DNA of 64,000 bases from Begonia masoniana (Eukaryota > Streptophyta > Magnoliopsida > Cucurbitales > Begoniaceae). Made by a program: the position numbers and the translations under genes. Positions 1-11,099 of this stretch are shown here, in pieces (positions within the stretch are counted from its first letter, which is position 1; the number at the start of each line of letters is the position of its first letter). Under the pieces are notes generated by a model. That model was not told the DNA's origin. It ran no database searches and worked only from the letters and a program-made list of their open reading frames with translations. The stretch is from assembly GCA_022432975.1 (NCBI GenBank), contig CM039505.1:48257897-48321896 (forward strand). The letters run 5' to 3'.

Positions 1-209
1 GAAGTAGGGTTAAGATGTCTTGGAGAAAACTCTCTGTTATTATATGAAAACACGTCGGTTTGTTTTCTAAGAGTTTGAAAGGAGTTGAAGCATGCCCTAC
101 CAAGTTGTTAGTTAGCATTTGCAGCTTTGCTTATATTCTTTACATGCATGTATAGGTTCGTGCATCACCGAGGCAACACGTTCAAGACTCTCAACTCTAC
201 AGCAAACAG

Positions 210-717
210 GTAAGTTCATGTGTGTATATCGGCCCTTAAGGCCCTACAACACGGAGATACTAGGTTTTACTTTTGTCGGGCTGTTTCGAGTAGATAAGTT
301 AGAGTTTCGTTCTGAGTTTTCTGTATTTCTATTCTTTCTGGCGTTTATTCATGTTGTCTACTGTTTTAAGTTCAAGCACTGTAAATGCTAATGCATACAC
401 AATTTTCCCGAAAGACATGCAAAAGTTTTCTGTGCACAGTTTTGAAGTTAAGAAAGATAAAATCTGACTGTAATGTATTGGTTAAGTGCGGGACGGGGAC
501 TGGCCTACTATTCTATTATGTTATATTCTGTATATTTGTTTGTGCCTGTCATGCACTTGTCAGTTCCCCTATAAGCCCCACTTATATCCCTCTGCCAGTG
601 AAACGTAATGTATTGTACTGTCACCGTATTCTTAAAATTCATGCATATCATATGCATCACTGCATTTTTATATGTTCTTACTAAGCTTTAGGCTCATAGT
701 TGAACTCCCTGTTGTAG
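210..717 (+). promoter_or_regulatory. Candidate LTR leader intron with donor, hairpin and acceptor
   Basis: The donor-like CAG/GTAAGT sits at 207-215 and an acceptor-like TTGTAG ends at 717, after a pyrimidine-rich stretch. A GGCCCTTAAGGCCC stem-loop lies at 231-244. The same order and similar spacing recur in every long gypsy LTR of the window. Splicing is inferred from the motifs, not shown. Confidence 0.4.
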
Positions 718-1225
718 GTATGGATTCCCCAGATGAGGACATCGTGCCTCAAGATGATGATTTGATGTAGTTGGCGGATCGAGTTCATGGGGTTTGGTTG
801 TTGCAGTAAGACAAAAGTTAACTCTGTGAGAATGTATTTTCTGAAGTTATGTCAAGTTCTGTATCATCTTTTGAAGTGTTAAAACATTTGAGTGTAGGTT
901 CAGTTCTGTATTGATGTCTAAAATCTCTGTATTTGACAGTTGTATATATGTTTTGAAATGTGTTGAAAATATTCTGGAACTGCTAGGGTTATTCCTTTTT
1001 AGGTTGTGCATGGATGGTCTCGAATTCTAGAGCTATCCATGCAGTTTGTGTTTCTTGAATCTCTGTCAAATATGTTTTACAACCTTGTTTCGAATCGGAT
1101 TTTGAAGGTCTGAAACCTTTATGCCTTCTGTTTTGATGTTCCCTGCTTATACGTCTTCCTATAAAAAGGTTGTCAAATTCTGCCTTTAAAACTACATCTT
1201 TCGATTATATTCACCGCTGCTTTAA

Positions 1226-1799
1226 AGTTCACATCCACCGATGAACTCATTTTTGTCTGTAGTTCACATCCACCGGTGAACTCATTTCTGTCTGTAGTTC
1301 CGGTGAACTCATTTCTGTCTGTAGTTCACATCCACCGGTGAACTCATTTCTGTCTGTAGTTCACATCCACCGGTGAACTCATTTCTGTCTGTAGTTCACA
1401 TCCACCGGTGAACTCATTTCTGTCTGTAGTTCACATCCACCGGTGAACTCATTTCTGTCTGTAGTTCACATCCACCGGTGAACTCATTTCTGTCTGTAGT
1501 TCACATCCACCGGTGAACTCATTTCTGTCTGTAGTTCACATCCACCGGTGAACTCATTTCTGTCTGTAGTTCACATCCACCGGTGAACTCATTTCTGTCT
1601 GTAGTTCACATCCACCGGTGAACTCATTTCTGTCTGTAGTTCACATCCACCGGTGAACTCATTTCTGTCTGTAGTTCACATCCACCGGTGAACTCATTTC
1701 TGTCTGTAGTTCACATCCACCGGTGAACTCATTTCTGTCTGTAGTTCACATCCACCGGTGAACTCATTTCTGTCTGTAGTTCACATCCACCGGTGAACT
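1226..1799. repeat. 35-bp tandem array in L1, about 16 copies
   Basis: The unit runs GTGAACTCATTTCTGTCTG then TAGTTCACATCCACCG. Copies are nearly identical except the first (GATGAACTCATTTTTG) and one near 1300 that has lost about 9 bp. Each junction CACCGGTG is a perfect palindrome, and GTTCAC/GTGAAC can form a hairpin. The unit is homologous to the 31-bp unit of the antisense LTR at 10722-15879. Confidence 0.95.
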
Positions 1800-2550
1800 A
1801 ATTTACGTCTTCCGCTTGACGTCATCCACCTCTTCCGTCTGACGTACCCATATCTTCCGCCCAGTTTATTCATGCCCTCGCCGCTATCACTGTTCACTTT
1901 TGTCTTATTCACATCTGCCGCTGTTTACTGTTCACTTTTGTCTTATTTACATCCACCGCTAGACTATATCGCCCGCCCAGTTTACTTACATTTTCTGCTT
2001 CGTCTACTTCCTATGTCTTCCGCTTGACGTCATCCACATCCTTTGCCTGACGTCATCTGCCTACGTCTTCTGCCCCGTTTTATTTACTTCTTTTGCCCTA
2101 TATCACCCGACCCCGCCATTCACTGTAGCCTTTCTTTCAATATGTCTTTCAATTTATATTTCTCATTTATTTTCACTTTATGTATTTTATCACATTTCCT
2201 TCTGCATGCCCGTTGCCCACCCAGCCTTTTATTTAAACGTTCAAAGTGTTCTGTCTCCCTGTTTTCTTCATTCTTTTATTTATGTGGTTCAAAAAATTAA
2301 AATGTCTTCTGATTCTGCTCCAAGTATTCTGATTTCCTTCTGTTGTTTATTCTGCAGTTCGGTTTTAACTGTTTTTTCGTTTTGTTTTCAAATCAAGAGA
2401 AAGTTCTCTCCCTCTGTAAAGTTTTATGGGTTGGTCTGTTTTAAAAGGTTCGGTCTGCCTTGTTTATTCAAAAAAAAAAGTCCCCATTTTGAATGTCCCG
2501 GAGTGATGGCTTGGCTCTCGGATCCCAATCGGGATAGGGTTTCAGGCTGT
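1800..2550 (+). other. L1 LTR 3' region, no gene
   Basis: This stretch is pyrimidine-rich LTR sequence with scattered, degraded copies of a TTCCGCTTGACGTCATCC-like motif (about 1805-2060). TGACGTCA-type motifs recur there. Open frames across it have no domain similarity that I recognise and are treated as chance. Confidence 0.5.
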
Positions 2551-2554
2551 CACA

Positions 2555-5500
2555 CTAGGCCTGCTTTTACTTTAATAGATTCCAGTGCAACACATTCTTT
2601 TATAGCGTCTGCATTTGCTGTTAAGTTAGATGTACGGCCTACGCCAACTGAGCATGTGTTTAATGTCATGCTACCTTCTGGATTTGTTGTTCAAGCATTA
2701 TGCCACAATCGATTGTAGGACTGGAATTGTTAGTTTTCAACCTCCTGGTGGTTTGAAACATACCTTCCAAGCTTTGAAGAAGTGTAAGGAAATGTCTGTT
2801 ATTGCCCTATCGATGCTAAACCTTCTCCATGCGGGGAGTATTTATGCTTTTTGGCCAGTGCTATAGACACACAGGTTGTAGGAGAATCGAGTCCTCAAAA
2901 TGTCTCAGTTGTCCAACACTTCCTAGAAGTATTCCTAGATGACCTTCCTGGCTTGCCGCCAGATAGAGATATCGAGTTTGTTGTAGATGTTTACCCAGGC
3001 ATGGAGCCTGTATCTAAGAATCCTTACAGATTAGCACCAACAGAGCTTAGGGAGTTAAAGAAACAGTTGAAAGAACTGTTGGAAAAAGGATTCATACACC
3101 TGAGCTTTTCACCGTGGGGTGCACCTGTTCTTTTTATTAAGAAAAAGGATGGATCATTGCGTATGTGTGTTGATTATCGAGAATTGAACAAATTAACTAT
3201 TAAGAACAAGTATCCATTACCAAGGATTGATGATCTATTCGACAAACTTAATGGTGCGCGAGTCTTCTCTAAGATTGACCTTAGGTCCGGCTTTTACCAA
3301 TTGAAAGTCAAATATGAAGATATCCCTAAGACAGCCTTTCGCACAAGGTATAGACATTATGAGTTTTTGGTTATGTCTTTTGGATTGACAAACGCACCAG
3401 CAGCTTTCATGGATCTCATGAATAGAGTGTTTCATGAGTATTTGGATAAGTTTGTCATAGTATTTATTGATGATATTTTAATCTATTCACGTACTAAAGA
3501 TGAGCATGCAAGGCATTTGAACTTGGTGTTAGGAGTACTAAGGCAGCACCAACTTTATGTCAAGTTTTCCAAGTGTGAGTTTTGGTTGAACAAAGTTCAC
3601 TTTCTTGGTCACGTGATCTCGGGGGATGGAATATCTGTCGATCCAGCCAAGGTTCAACCAGTTAAGGAGTGGGCCCAACCAAAGAACGCCACGGATATTC
3701 AGAGTTTCCTTGGATTAGTAGGATACTACAGGAAATTCATTGAGGGATTTTCGAGGATTGCTTTACCCCTCACTCGGTTAACAAGGAACAACACGAGGTA
3801 TGTATGGACTGTGGAATGTGAGTCAAGTTTTCAGACTTTGAAACAGAGACTGACCAATGCCCCAATATTAACACTCCCTGTTGATAATGGAAAGTTTAGC
3901 ATTTATTGTGATGCTTCCAAAGTTGGCCTCAGTTGTGTGTTGATATAAGATGGAAAGGTAATAGCTTATGCTTCTAGACAGCTGAAAACACATAAGAAGA
4001 ATTATCCTACACATGATTTGGAATTAGCTACGGTAGTTTTTGCTTTGAAGATTTTGAGGCATTACTTGTATGGACAATCTTGTGAAATATTCTCAGATTA
4101 TAAAAGTCTGAAATATATTTTCACACAGAAATAGCTAAACATGAGGCAACATCGGTGGTTGGAGTTTGTCAAGGACTATGATTTTGAGATCAAATACCAC
4201 CCCGGCAAGGCGAATGTAGTGGACGATGCATTGAGTAGAGTGACAACATCAGCCTCGGCATTGATTCTTGACATACCGTTAGCCTTAGAGACAGAATTCC
4301 AAAGATTTAACCCTGAAGCTGTGTCCAGCGTGTCAGCCATGCTTTCTGCTATATCCTTGAAGCCTACTATTTTGGAGAGAATAAAGGAAGTTCAAGTGAA
4401 TGATGTTGAATGCAACAAGTACAAGTTAAGCGTGGATTCTTCTGATAAATCATATTTCAACTATTCTGTTGATGGAATTATCAAGTTTCGGAATAGATGG
4501 TTTGTTCCGGCTATTGGTGAACTTCGGAAAGAGATCCTTTCAGAAGAACATTCTTCTAGATTCTCTGTTCATCCTGGAAGTACAAAAATGTACAGAGACC
4601 TTAAACAACATTATTGGTGGCCAAGTATGAAAAGAAGTGTGGCGGAGTACATTGGATCGTGTTTGATTTGCCAACAGATTAAAGCTGAACATCAGAGACC
4701 TGCAGAAACATTGCAACCTTTACCAGTTCCCAAATGGAAATGGAAACAAATAACAATGGACTTTGTTGTGGGATTGCCTAGAACAGCAAGGGGACATGAT
4801 ACAATTTGGGTGATAGTCGATCGTCTAACCAAATCTGCCCATTTCCTGCCCATAAAGATGACATACTCGATGGATCAACTCGCTGAATTGTATGTGCATG
4901 AGATTGTTAGATTGCATGGAGTTCCAATCACTATAGTTTCAGACCGAGATTCTAGATTTACATCTAAGTTTTGGAAGAGTCTGCATAAGGCTATGGGTAC
5001 GCAGCTCAACTTTAGTACAGCTTTTCACCCTCAAACAGATGGACAATCCAAGAGGACTATTCAAACATTAGAGGATATGTTTCGTGCATGTGTATTAGAA
5101 TTCCAGGATTCTTGGAGTAAGTATTTATCATTGGTGGAATTCTCTTATAACAACAATTTTCAGGCAACAATAGGCATGGCACCATACGAGGCATTATATA
5201 GACGAAGGTGCAGATCTCCATTGTACTGGGATGAAGTTGGAGAAGCACAATTGATTGGTTCTGACATTGTGCAACAGACAGTGGAGAAAATTGCTCTTAT
5301 CCGACAGCGGATCTTGACAGCTAAAAGCCGGCAGAAAAGCTATGCCGATAGAAGACGTAGAGAATTAGAGTTTGAAGTTGGTGATGAAGTTTTTCTTAAA
5401 GTTTCACTGTTCAAAGGAATTGTAAAATTTGGGATGAGAGGCAAGTTGAACCCCAGATATATCGGACCATTCTTAATTTTAAAAAGGATTGGGAAAACAG

Positions 5501-5799
5501 CATATCAGTTAGAGTTACCGACCTCCATGGAAGGAATTCACAATGTATTCCACGTTTCTATGTTGAAGAAGTGTATGCGGGATCTATCACAGGTTGTAGA
5601 ACAACAGAGCATTGAAATTCACCCTACTCTTACCTATAAAGAGAAACCTGTGGAAATTCTGGACTATGCAACAAAGGTATTACGTAACAAGGAAGTTCAA
5701 CTAGTGAAAGTGTTATGGCGAAACCAGAATGTAGAGGAGGCAACTTGGGAACGCCAGCAGGACATGATGAGCCGGTATCCTGAGTTGTTTAAGCATTGA
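2555..5799 (+). pseudogene. Gypsy element A: pol polyprotein pseudogene (protease, RT, RNase H, integrase, chromodomain)
   Basis: This is the decayed pol of a chromodomain Ty3/gypsy element, Tekay/Del-like by its C-terminal tail. The retropepsin loop reads LIDSSATHSF, with the usual DSG/DTG glycine replaced by Ser. A deletion plus frameshift removes the rest of the protease around 2680-2850. RT (2851-3948) keeps FIDDILIY (FIDD at 3463-3474). Stops lie at TAA 3946-3948 and TAG 4132-4134, both before or in RNase H, but the frame then continues to 5799. The integrase zinc region (HPGSTKMYRDL, CLICQQIK) precedes the core. Asp residues in TMDFVVG and VSDRDSRF are present, but the catalytic Glu is Lys (GQSKRT; B and E have SER). 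The tail VEEATWERQQDMMSRYPELF is chromodomain-like. Gag and the 5' LTR lie left of the window. Confidence 0.9.
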
Positions 5800-5821
5800 A
5801 TTTTGAGGACAAAATTCTTTT

Positions 5822-5836
5822 AAGGAGGGTAAATTG
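5822..5836 (+). other. Polypurine tract of element A
   Basis: AAGGAGGGTAAAT lies directly before the LTR start TGTAGCAACCGG. The same tract is found in inverse at 57167-57181 in element B. Confidence 0.75.
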
Positions 5837-5946
5837 TAGCAACCGGTATGTGCTTTTTATTTTACGGAATTAAGTGATTTTGATTGGTTGCTTAAATAGG
5901 TTAAAGTTTGTTAGTCAAGGGCATAAATGTAATTTGTGAAGCATGT

Positions 5947-5955
5947 AATATAAAT
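5947..5955 (+). promoter_or_regulatory. TATA box of element A LTR
   Basis: AATATAAAT is followed by GGAGGGTTTAGTGAAGG. The equivalent site in B reads TTATAAATGGAGGGTTTA (minus strand, 57012-57021), so the box is conserved between the two families. Confidence 0.55.
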
Positions 5956-6399
5956 GGAGGGTTTAGTGAAGGATAGCCGCCACTGTTTTCATTCTTTCTT
6001 TTTCGGCATTAAGCTACAACTCTGTGACGACCCCAACCCGGTCAGGGCCGCCACGGACAAACCATGACGTAATCTTAACTTTAAACCCTCAAATAGTTCA
6101 CGTAAATTTTTTTTTTTCTTTCATTGTATTTTTCATTCGTTCATAGTTTCATTCATCCTTTGTCCATTCCCTTTTTTTTTGTTTCGCTCGTTAGAGAACG
6201 GACTCGGGCATTACAATCCATATCTATCAACATTTTGGCTCTAACTTAAACGTACCCAAAATGACTCGTCTAAGGTTTCAATCCATTACCCTCACTTGTT
6301 TAGAGGCAATTAACCTCATTCGGCGAAAGACTACTGTGCGTGGAAGACTCGTTACACGATAAAATTAACCAAAATCTCAAGTTTAACACTATAAAAAGC

Positions 6400-6640
6400 A
6401 CTCTGGTCGACCCCCAGAGCTTTCGGTCGACACTTCATAACAGTGGTCGACCACTAAAAAGGTTCTGGTTTTTTGTTGTACTGAAACCGGTCGACACCTT
6501 GCAATAGCGGTCGACCCCTAATCTAAGTGGTCTACAGTGCAAAAACAGTTTTGCTCTTGGGTTGCATTCCTTTGTAAGTTCGGTCGACACCTTGCAATAG
6601 CGGTCGACCACTATTCTACGTGAGCTACAGTGAAACAGTT
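6400..6640. repeat. GTCGAC-containing repeat cluster
   Basis: Around seven copies of GGTCGAC (variants CGGTCGACACC and CGGTCGACCAC) occur in about 240 bp, spaced roughly 25-50 bp. Two larger near-identical blocks share CACCTTGCAATAGCGGTCGAC. GTCGAC is palindromic. Confidence 0.8.
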
Positions 6641-7244
6641 TTTTACTTTTCCTTTCTTTTTTTTTTTTTTTTCATTATGTACCTCATCAACACCTCCAAT
6701 CACTTCCAAACTTAACCAACTCTACCTATTCAATACCAATTCCATCACCATCCATAAACCGAACATTCAAGCTCATCAAATCTCGACACAAAATACCCAT
6801 TTCGATTTAAAATCGCAAACCTACTTCTAAATCACCAAAACTCATCCAAAACTCAATTCTATTTCATCAAAATATTAACAAACATCGACACTCATCCAAA
6901 TGCACATCAAACATCACTATCCTATCTATTACATCAACATCCGTCCATATATAGCAGAAGCTATCAAAATCATCAAAACGTTGGTTTATAATCTATCCGA
7001 AATACATAACTTCAAACCAATATTCAATACGAAATTTCCAACATATTAAACTTCTACTTACACCCTAAAATCCATCAAACACCCAATGTTCATCTAACTT
7101 ACATCTAATTACCACAAAATGACTTGGAGCATACCCACAGATCATCACGCCTAGCCAAAACACATCCCGTTGCCACGAGCTCCGTCCATCGACTAACTAT
7201 GCCTGATCATCAGGAGGAAGTTCCTCACCTTCGTTATCGTCACC

Positions 7245-7813
7245 TACATCATACGATAAACACATTAAGCCTAATGCTTAGTAAAGAGGTGCACTAAAAC
7301 ATGAGTATACATAATGCATGGTTTTTCAAAACATGTACATTTTTCATATATTCATTTCACGTAGCTTATACATATATATCATTAGGCATGAGTAGGCACA
7401 AGCACCACCTCGTCTACCCTGTAGACCAAACACTTGCCATGAGTTGCCATTAACATAATATCGTGCCCTGAGTTGCCATTAACATAATATCGTGCCCTGA
7501 GTTGCCATTAACGTACACTGTGCCCTACTCATCCTCCAACTTTACTTACTTTACTTCGTTTACTTGAAAACGTGCATGCATAAACATTTCATTAATCTTA
7601 AAGAAGAAAACACGATTCATGAAAATAGTGCTACAACCAATCATCCAAACATTCATAACGTACATAAACGAGCCTAACCAACCACTATTAGGAAACTACC
7701 TAGTCTACCCGACTCCTTAAAACCCTTAAATCAAGAAAACATCATTAAGATATTTAATTCCTAACATCGATATGACGTAGGGCCGTAAGGGCCGGAAACC
7801 TAACACCACTTAC
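7245..7813 (-). promoter_or_regulatory. Candidate leader intron in solo LTR
   Basis: Minus strand: CAG/GTAAGT at 7813 and downwards, a GGCCCTTACGGCCC stem-loop just after it, and GATGTAG/GTG at 7245. The length is 569 nt. Confidence 0.4.
7437..7525. repeat. Three ~30-bp direct repeats
   Basis: TGAGTTGCCATTAACATAAT followed by ATCGTGCCC is repeated, with a diverged third copy ending CGTACACTGTGCCC. Confidence 0.85.
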
Positions 7814-8943
7814 CTGGAGTCCTAGATATGCCGAGCACCGTCCTTTGAGAGCTTGGGTTACCTAAGGCATTTCCATTACACGTTATTAGTATCGAGTCTA
7901 AATCATCCAATTCAAAGCTAAACGAAATCCCGAGCTAAGACATTTTTCTTAAAAACTCATGCTCACTTTATTCGGGCCTTTTGTCGAGCACATTGTGCTT
8001 ACTAATTCAAAAACTCCATTAATGGCTTCCAACAACCTTCCAACAACCAAAACTTAACCTTAAACATCAACCCACACCATTAATTCACACAAACTACCAT
8101 AATAGTCATAAATACAATACTATTGGGCATTAATATTGTCAAACCATCATTTCTACTAAAACCCTCAATTTCTCACAAAACCCTAAACCGAAATCACCCT
8201 AAAATGAAAATTATACTTGCCTAAAACTTAGGACTTACCTTGACTATCAATTTGGGGAAGAAAATGGAGGAGAAATCGCCGGAACGGAGGAGCACGATCA
8301 ACGTTGAACAGAAATAGAGTGGGAGAAGAGAAAATCGTGAGGGAGAGAGAGATCAAGTAGGAGAAGGAAAGAAATGAGAGAAATGAGGGATATTTTGGCT
8401 TATAATAAATTTCTTAACCTACAAATTACAAGTTTGCCCTTCACTCAATTATTTGCTTATTTCGTTAAATAGTCTATCGTTTCGGTTTCTCCAAATTTAC
8501 TTATTCCTCTAAAAATCCTCATTAATTCCTAGGGCCATAACCAAACCTCCCGCTCACGAAACTGACCTATAATCATTATTTATGAAAATACCCTTGGAGC
8601 GGAAACCCGAAAAACTCGGGTGTTACAAACTCAACAGTTTCCTCTCGGCGATTTCCCCTCTGATTTTCCTAGTTGAGTTTTACTTTGATTTCTTGCTGTT
8701 TTAGTGATTATAGATAATAAGAGGGAATTGTTGATGCGTATTTGGAATGTTGTAAGTGTGAGTGAGTTCGAGTTTGTAGCGAATCAGGATTGCACGAAGA
8801 ACAGAGCTCCCAACTAGTTTCCTTAGACTCATGGATAGTTGAGAAAGAGGTTTAGTGAAGATCTAATTAATATTCTGTCTATGGCTTTAGGTCCGAGTAA
8901 ACTCCCGAAGTAGCTTGCAACCAGACATTCTCCAGGAAGCCAG

Positions 8944-9416
8944 GTAAGTAGAGGATGTGTGTGCCTTCGGGCCTACATCACAAAACACTAGGGCTTATGT
9001 GTATTTTGTATGTTTTCAGTATGACATGTATCATGTTTTTGAAAGAATCCAAAAATAATTTACATATATGACAGCATGTAAGGCATGAATAGAATGAATC
9101 AGTTTAGCTATTAAGGGAACTAATCCGCCCCTTAATCGAGTAGAGGATGTAGACTTTGGGAAAATTGATTCACTTCCCATCGAATCAGAGGGGTCAGATC
9201 AGCTATTAAGGGAACTAATATGCCCCTTAATCGAGTAGAGGATGTAGACTTTGGGAAAATTGATCCACTTCCCATTGTATAGAGGGATCAACAGAGAACA
9301 GATATAATTGAGTTGTAAAAGTAGAAACTGCATGAATAGGATTTGTGATTCAGCATTTCGTCTCATTATGCTCTACATATTTAGCATTAGGCTAATAGAT
9401 GAGTTTTGTGATGTAG
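8944..9416 (+). promoter_or_regulatory. Candidate leader intron in A LTR, with UUCG hairpin
   Basis: CAG/GTAAGT lies at 8941-8949 and GATGTAG ends at 9416 (473 nt). Directly after the donor, GCC-TTCG-GGC (8963-8972) would fold as a C(UUCG)G tetraloop hairpin, where other LTRs have GGCC-CTTAA-GGCC. Confidence 0.42.
9106..9300. repeat. Tandemly duplicated ~95-bp block with TTAAGGG/CCCTTAA hairpins
   Basis: Each copy contains TTAAGGG...CCCTTAA (9111/9129 and 9206/9224) followed by GTAGAGGATGTAGACTTTGG. Both LTRs of element B carry the same duplicated block. Confidence 0.8.
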
Positions 9417-9754
9417 GTACTGGGGTTTCAACAGGTCATTTCTCTGAGTTTACAGAAGAATAGGCGAAGTTTATGGAGCACATCTATGCCACGGTTTGGT
9501 GCACTGATGAGGCGGTTTGACTAATGTCACTATGTGAAGTCTTAGTGGACAAGCGTTTTGTTGAAGTGTGCTGAGGATTTTAATAACAGCAGTAGTTTTA
9601 ATGTTTATTGCAGTAGTTTTAATGTTTTAACATCTTTAGGATTATCCTGATTATGAAAGCATGATTGGTTTTAATTGTAGTTGCTATTCTGGATTTTTAG
9701 AAAGTTATGGTCTTAAGTTGTTTTGAATGGTTGCTGTTAAAATTTGAAAGTTCT

Positions 9755-9880
9755 TTTAGTAGGCAGATGTTGTCGTTCGGCAGATGCTGTCGTTCGGTAG
9801 ATGTCGATTGGCAGATGTTAATCGGCAGATGTCGTTCGGCAGATAAGTTCGGTGGATGTGATCGGTAGATGTTTGAAACT
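9755..9880. repeat. CGGCAGATG short repeat cluster
   Basis: Irregular copies of TTCGGCAGATG(T)CG and variants (CGGTAGATG, CGGTGGATG) occur between the acceptor-like site and the LTR end. This is the position that holds large arrays in the sister LTRs. Confidence 0.75.
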
Positions 9881-10201
9881 GGAAGATGTCTTTTGTTTCT
9901 GCTTCTACCGCCGAGGCTATTCCTCCTCGATTCCCTCCCCAGTTTCTAGTAACGTTTTAAATTTAGTTTGGTGAATTTCAACGAGTTTTAAGCACAAATC
10001 ACAAATGTTTTAGTAAATTTTCTAGTCTGTCTTCGTAAGGACCCATTTTTACACAAATGATTTTTCGTTGCAAATTTTGATATTTTTAAATAATGTCGAA
10101 TTTTGACCGTTGAGTGAAGTTTAAAAAATTTTCCCAGAACGTCTTAGTTCCTTTCAGTGTTATGAGTAACGAACCGGGTTTACAAAATTTGGGGTTTGAC
10201 A

Positions 10202-10721
10202 GCCCTGTCTTTATAACCATAAATAAAACCAAATTTCCAATATTCATCAATATTCAACCAACATCCAATTCCTTCCAAATAAACCCTTAAAATGATCTTA
10301 TATCATAATCTAGTATAGATTAATAGAAAATACAGCAACCTATTTAACATTTTCGTGCTCCAATTCACCAATTAAACTAAAAAAAATCACAACCCAACCT
10401 TTACAACACTAACCCATTTCATAACTAAAGTCTTTGGTGGTGATTGTTTTAATATCCTCCATGCAATTTACTTCTTATCTTAAGCATTTATCTACATGTA
10501 GCTTCCAAAATTACAATGTAGGTTTTCTTCATCCAATCATATTCCTCTCCTCTCCAACATGATTTCACCATGGCTTTGTTGACTCTCAACCCTTCACATT
10601 TTACATCTTTCTCCATCTTCTTTTGACTTGTCAACAATTCTCTTTTATTTATTTATTTATTTTTCCAAGGTTTGCTTTTTACCTACCACTTTAGATTCTA
10701 ACCACTTAGTTAAATCAAAAC
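10202..10721 (-). mobile_element. Older antisense gypsy LTR remnant, left half (H)
   Basis: This AT-rich sequence has no gene and lies between the end of A's LTR and the solo LTR at 10722. Its continuation at 15880-16321 ends GGGTGTTACA, which is the plus-strand end of antisense gypsy LTRs here. I infer one host LTR into which both A and the 10722 LTR inserted. Confidence 0.45.
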
Positions 10722-11099
10722 TGTGACAGCCCCAGACCCAATCGGGGACCGAGAGCCGTCACTCCGTACATTTAATAGAAAACCGGACATATATATTTTT
10801 TTTTGAATAAACAAACTGAATCTTTAGAACGAACCCTTAAAACTTTACAGAGAGAGAGAACATTCTCTGGATTGAGGGTTGGATAGACATGATTAAAAAC
10901 CGGACTTTAGAAATAAATGGCAGGAGTAAAACAGGGAGACAGAACATTTTGAACGTAAAATAAAGCTGGGTGGGCGACGTAGGCAGTAGACGAAGCTGAA
11001 AAATGTAAGCAAACTGGGCGGGTGATATAGACTAGCGGTGGATGTGAATAAGACAAAAATGAACAGTGGCAGCGGTGGATACAAATAAACAAAAGAGAA

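Larger units (their letters stand above)
1..2554 (+). mobile_element. Long gypsy LTR (sense), left end outside window (L1)
   Basis: This is the 3' part of a long terminal repeat reading left to right. It ends at GGCTGTCACA, and the next base re-enters the gag-protease region of element A, so L1 is nested in A just before its protease. Its reverse complement matches the solo LTR at 10722-15879 (same AGTCCCCGTCCCGCACTTAACC block and same terminal CCCAATCGGG block). It contains a candidate leader intron (210-717) and a 35-bp tandem array (1226-1799). Whether it is a solo LTR or belongs to a full element cannot be decided, because its left end and target duplication lie outside the window. Confidence 0.8.
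6023..8627 (-). mobile_element. Solo gypsy LTR (2.6 kb) nested in A's 3' LTR
   Basis: On the plus strand it runs TGTGACGACCCC...GGGTGTTACA and is flanked by the perfect 5-bp target duplication AACTC (6018-6022 and 8628-8632), so it is a solo LTR in minus orientation. There is no internal domain. It contains a GTCGAC-rich cluster (6400-6640), three ~30-bp repeats (7437-7525) and the conserved donor-hairpin-acceptor block (7245-7813). AT-rich stretches with short open frames show no domains. Confidence 0.93.
5837..10201 (+). mobile_element. 3' LTR of element A, split by a nested solo LTR
   Basis: The LTR starts TGTAGCAACCGG and ends GGGTTTGACA. Excluding the insertion at 6023-8627 (plus TSD) it is about 1.76 kb, and it matches the LTRs of element B in the opposite orientation. 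A TATA-like ATATAAAT lies at 5948-5955, about 110 bp from the LTR start, so the U3 part is short and most of the LTR would be transcribed leader. It also holds a candidate intron (8944-9416), duplicated hairpins (9111-9230) and a CGGCAGATG repeat cluster (9755-9880). The 5-bp target copy on the right would be GCCCT; the left copy is outside the window. Confidence 0.85.

Noticed and set aside
5057..5248. Small antisense frames inside pol genes
   Set aside because: They are shadows of the conserved sense coding sequence and recur in element B at the matching place for that reason only.
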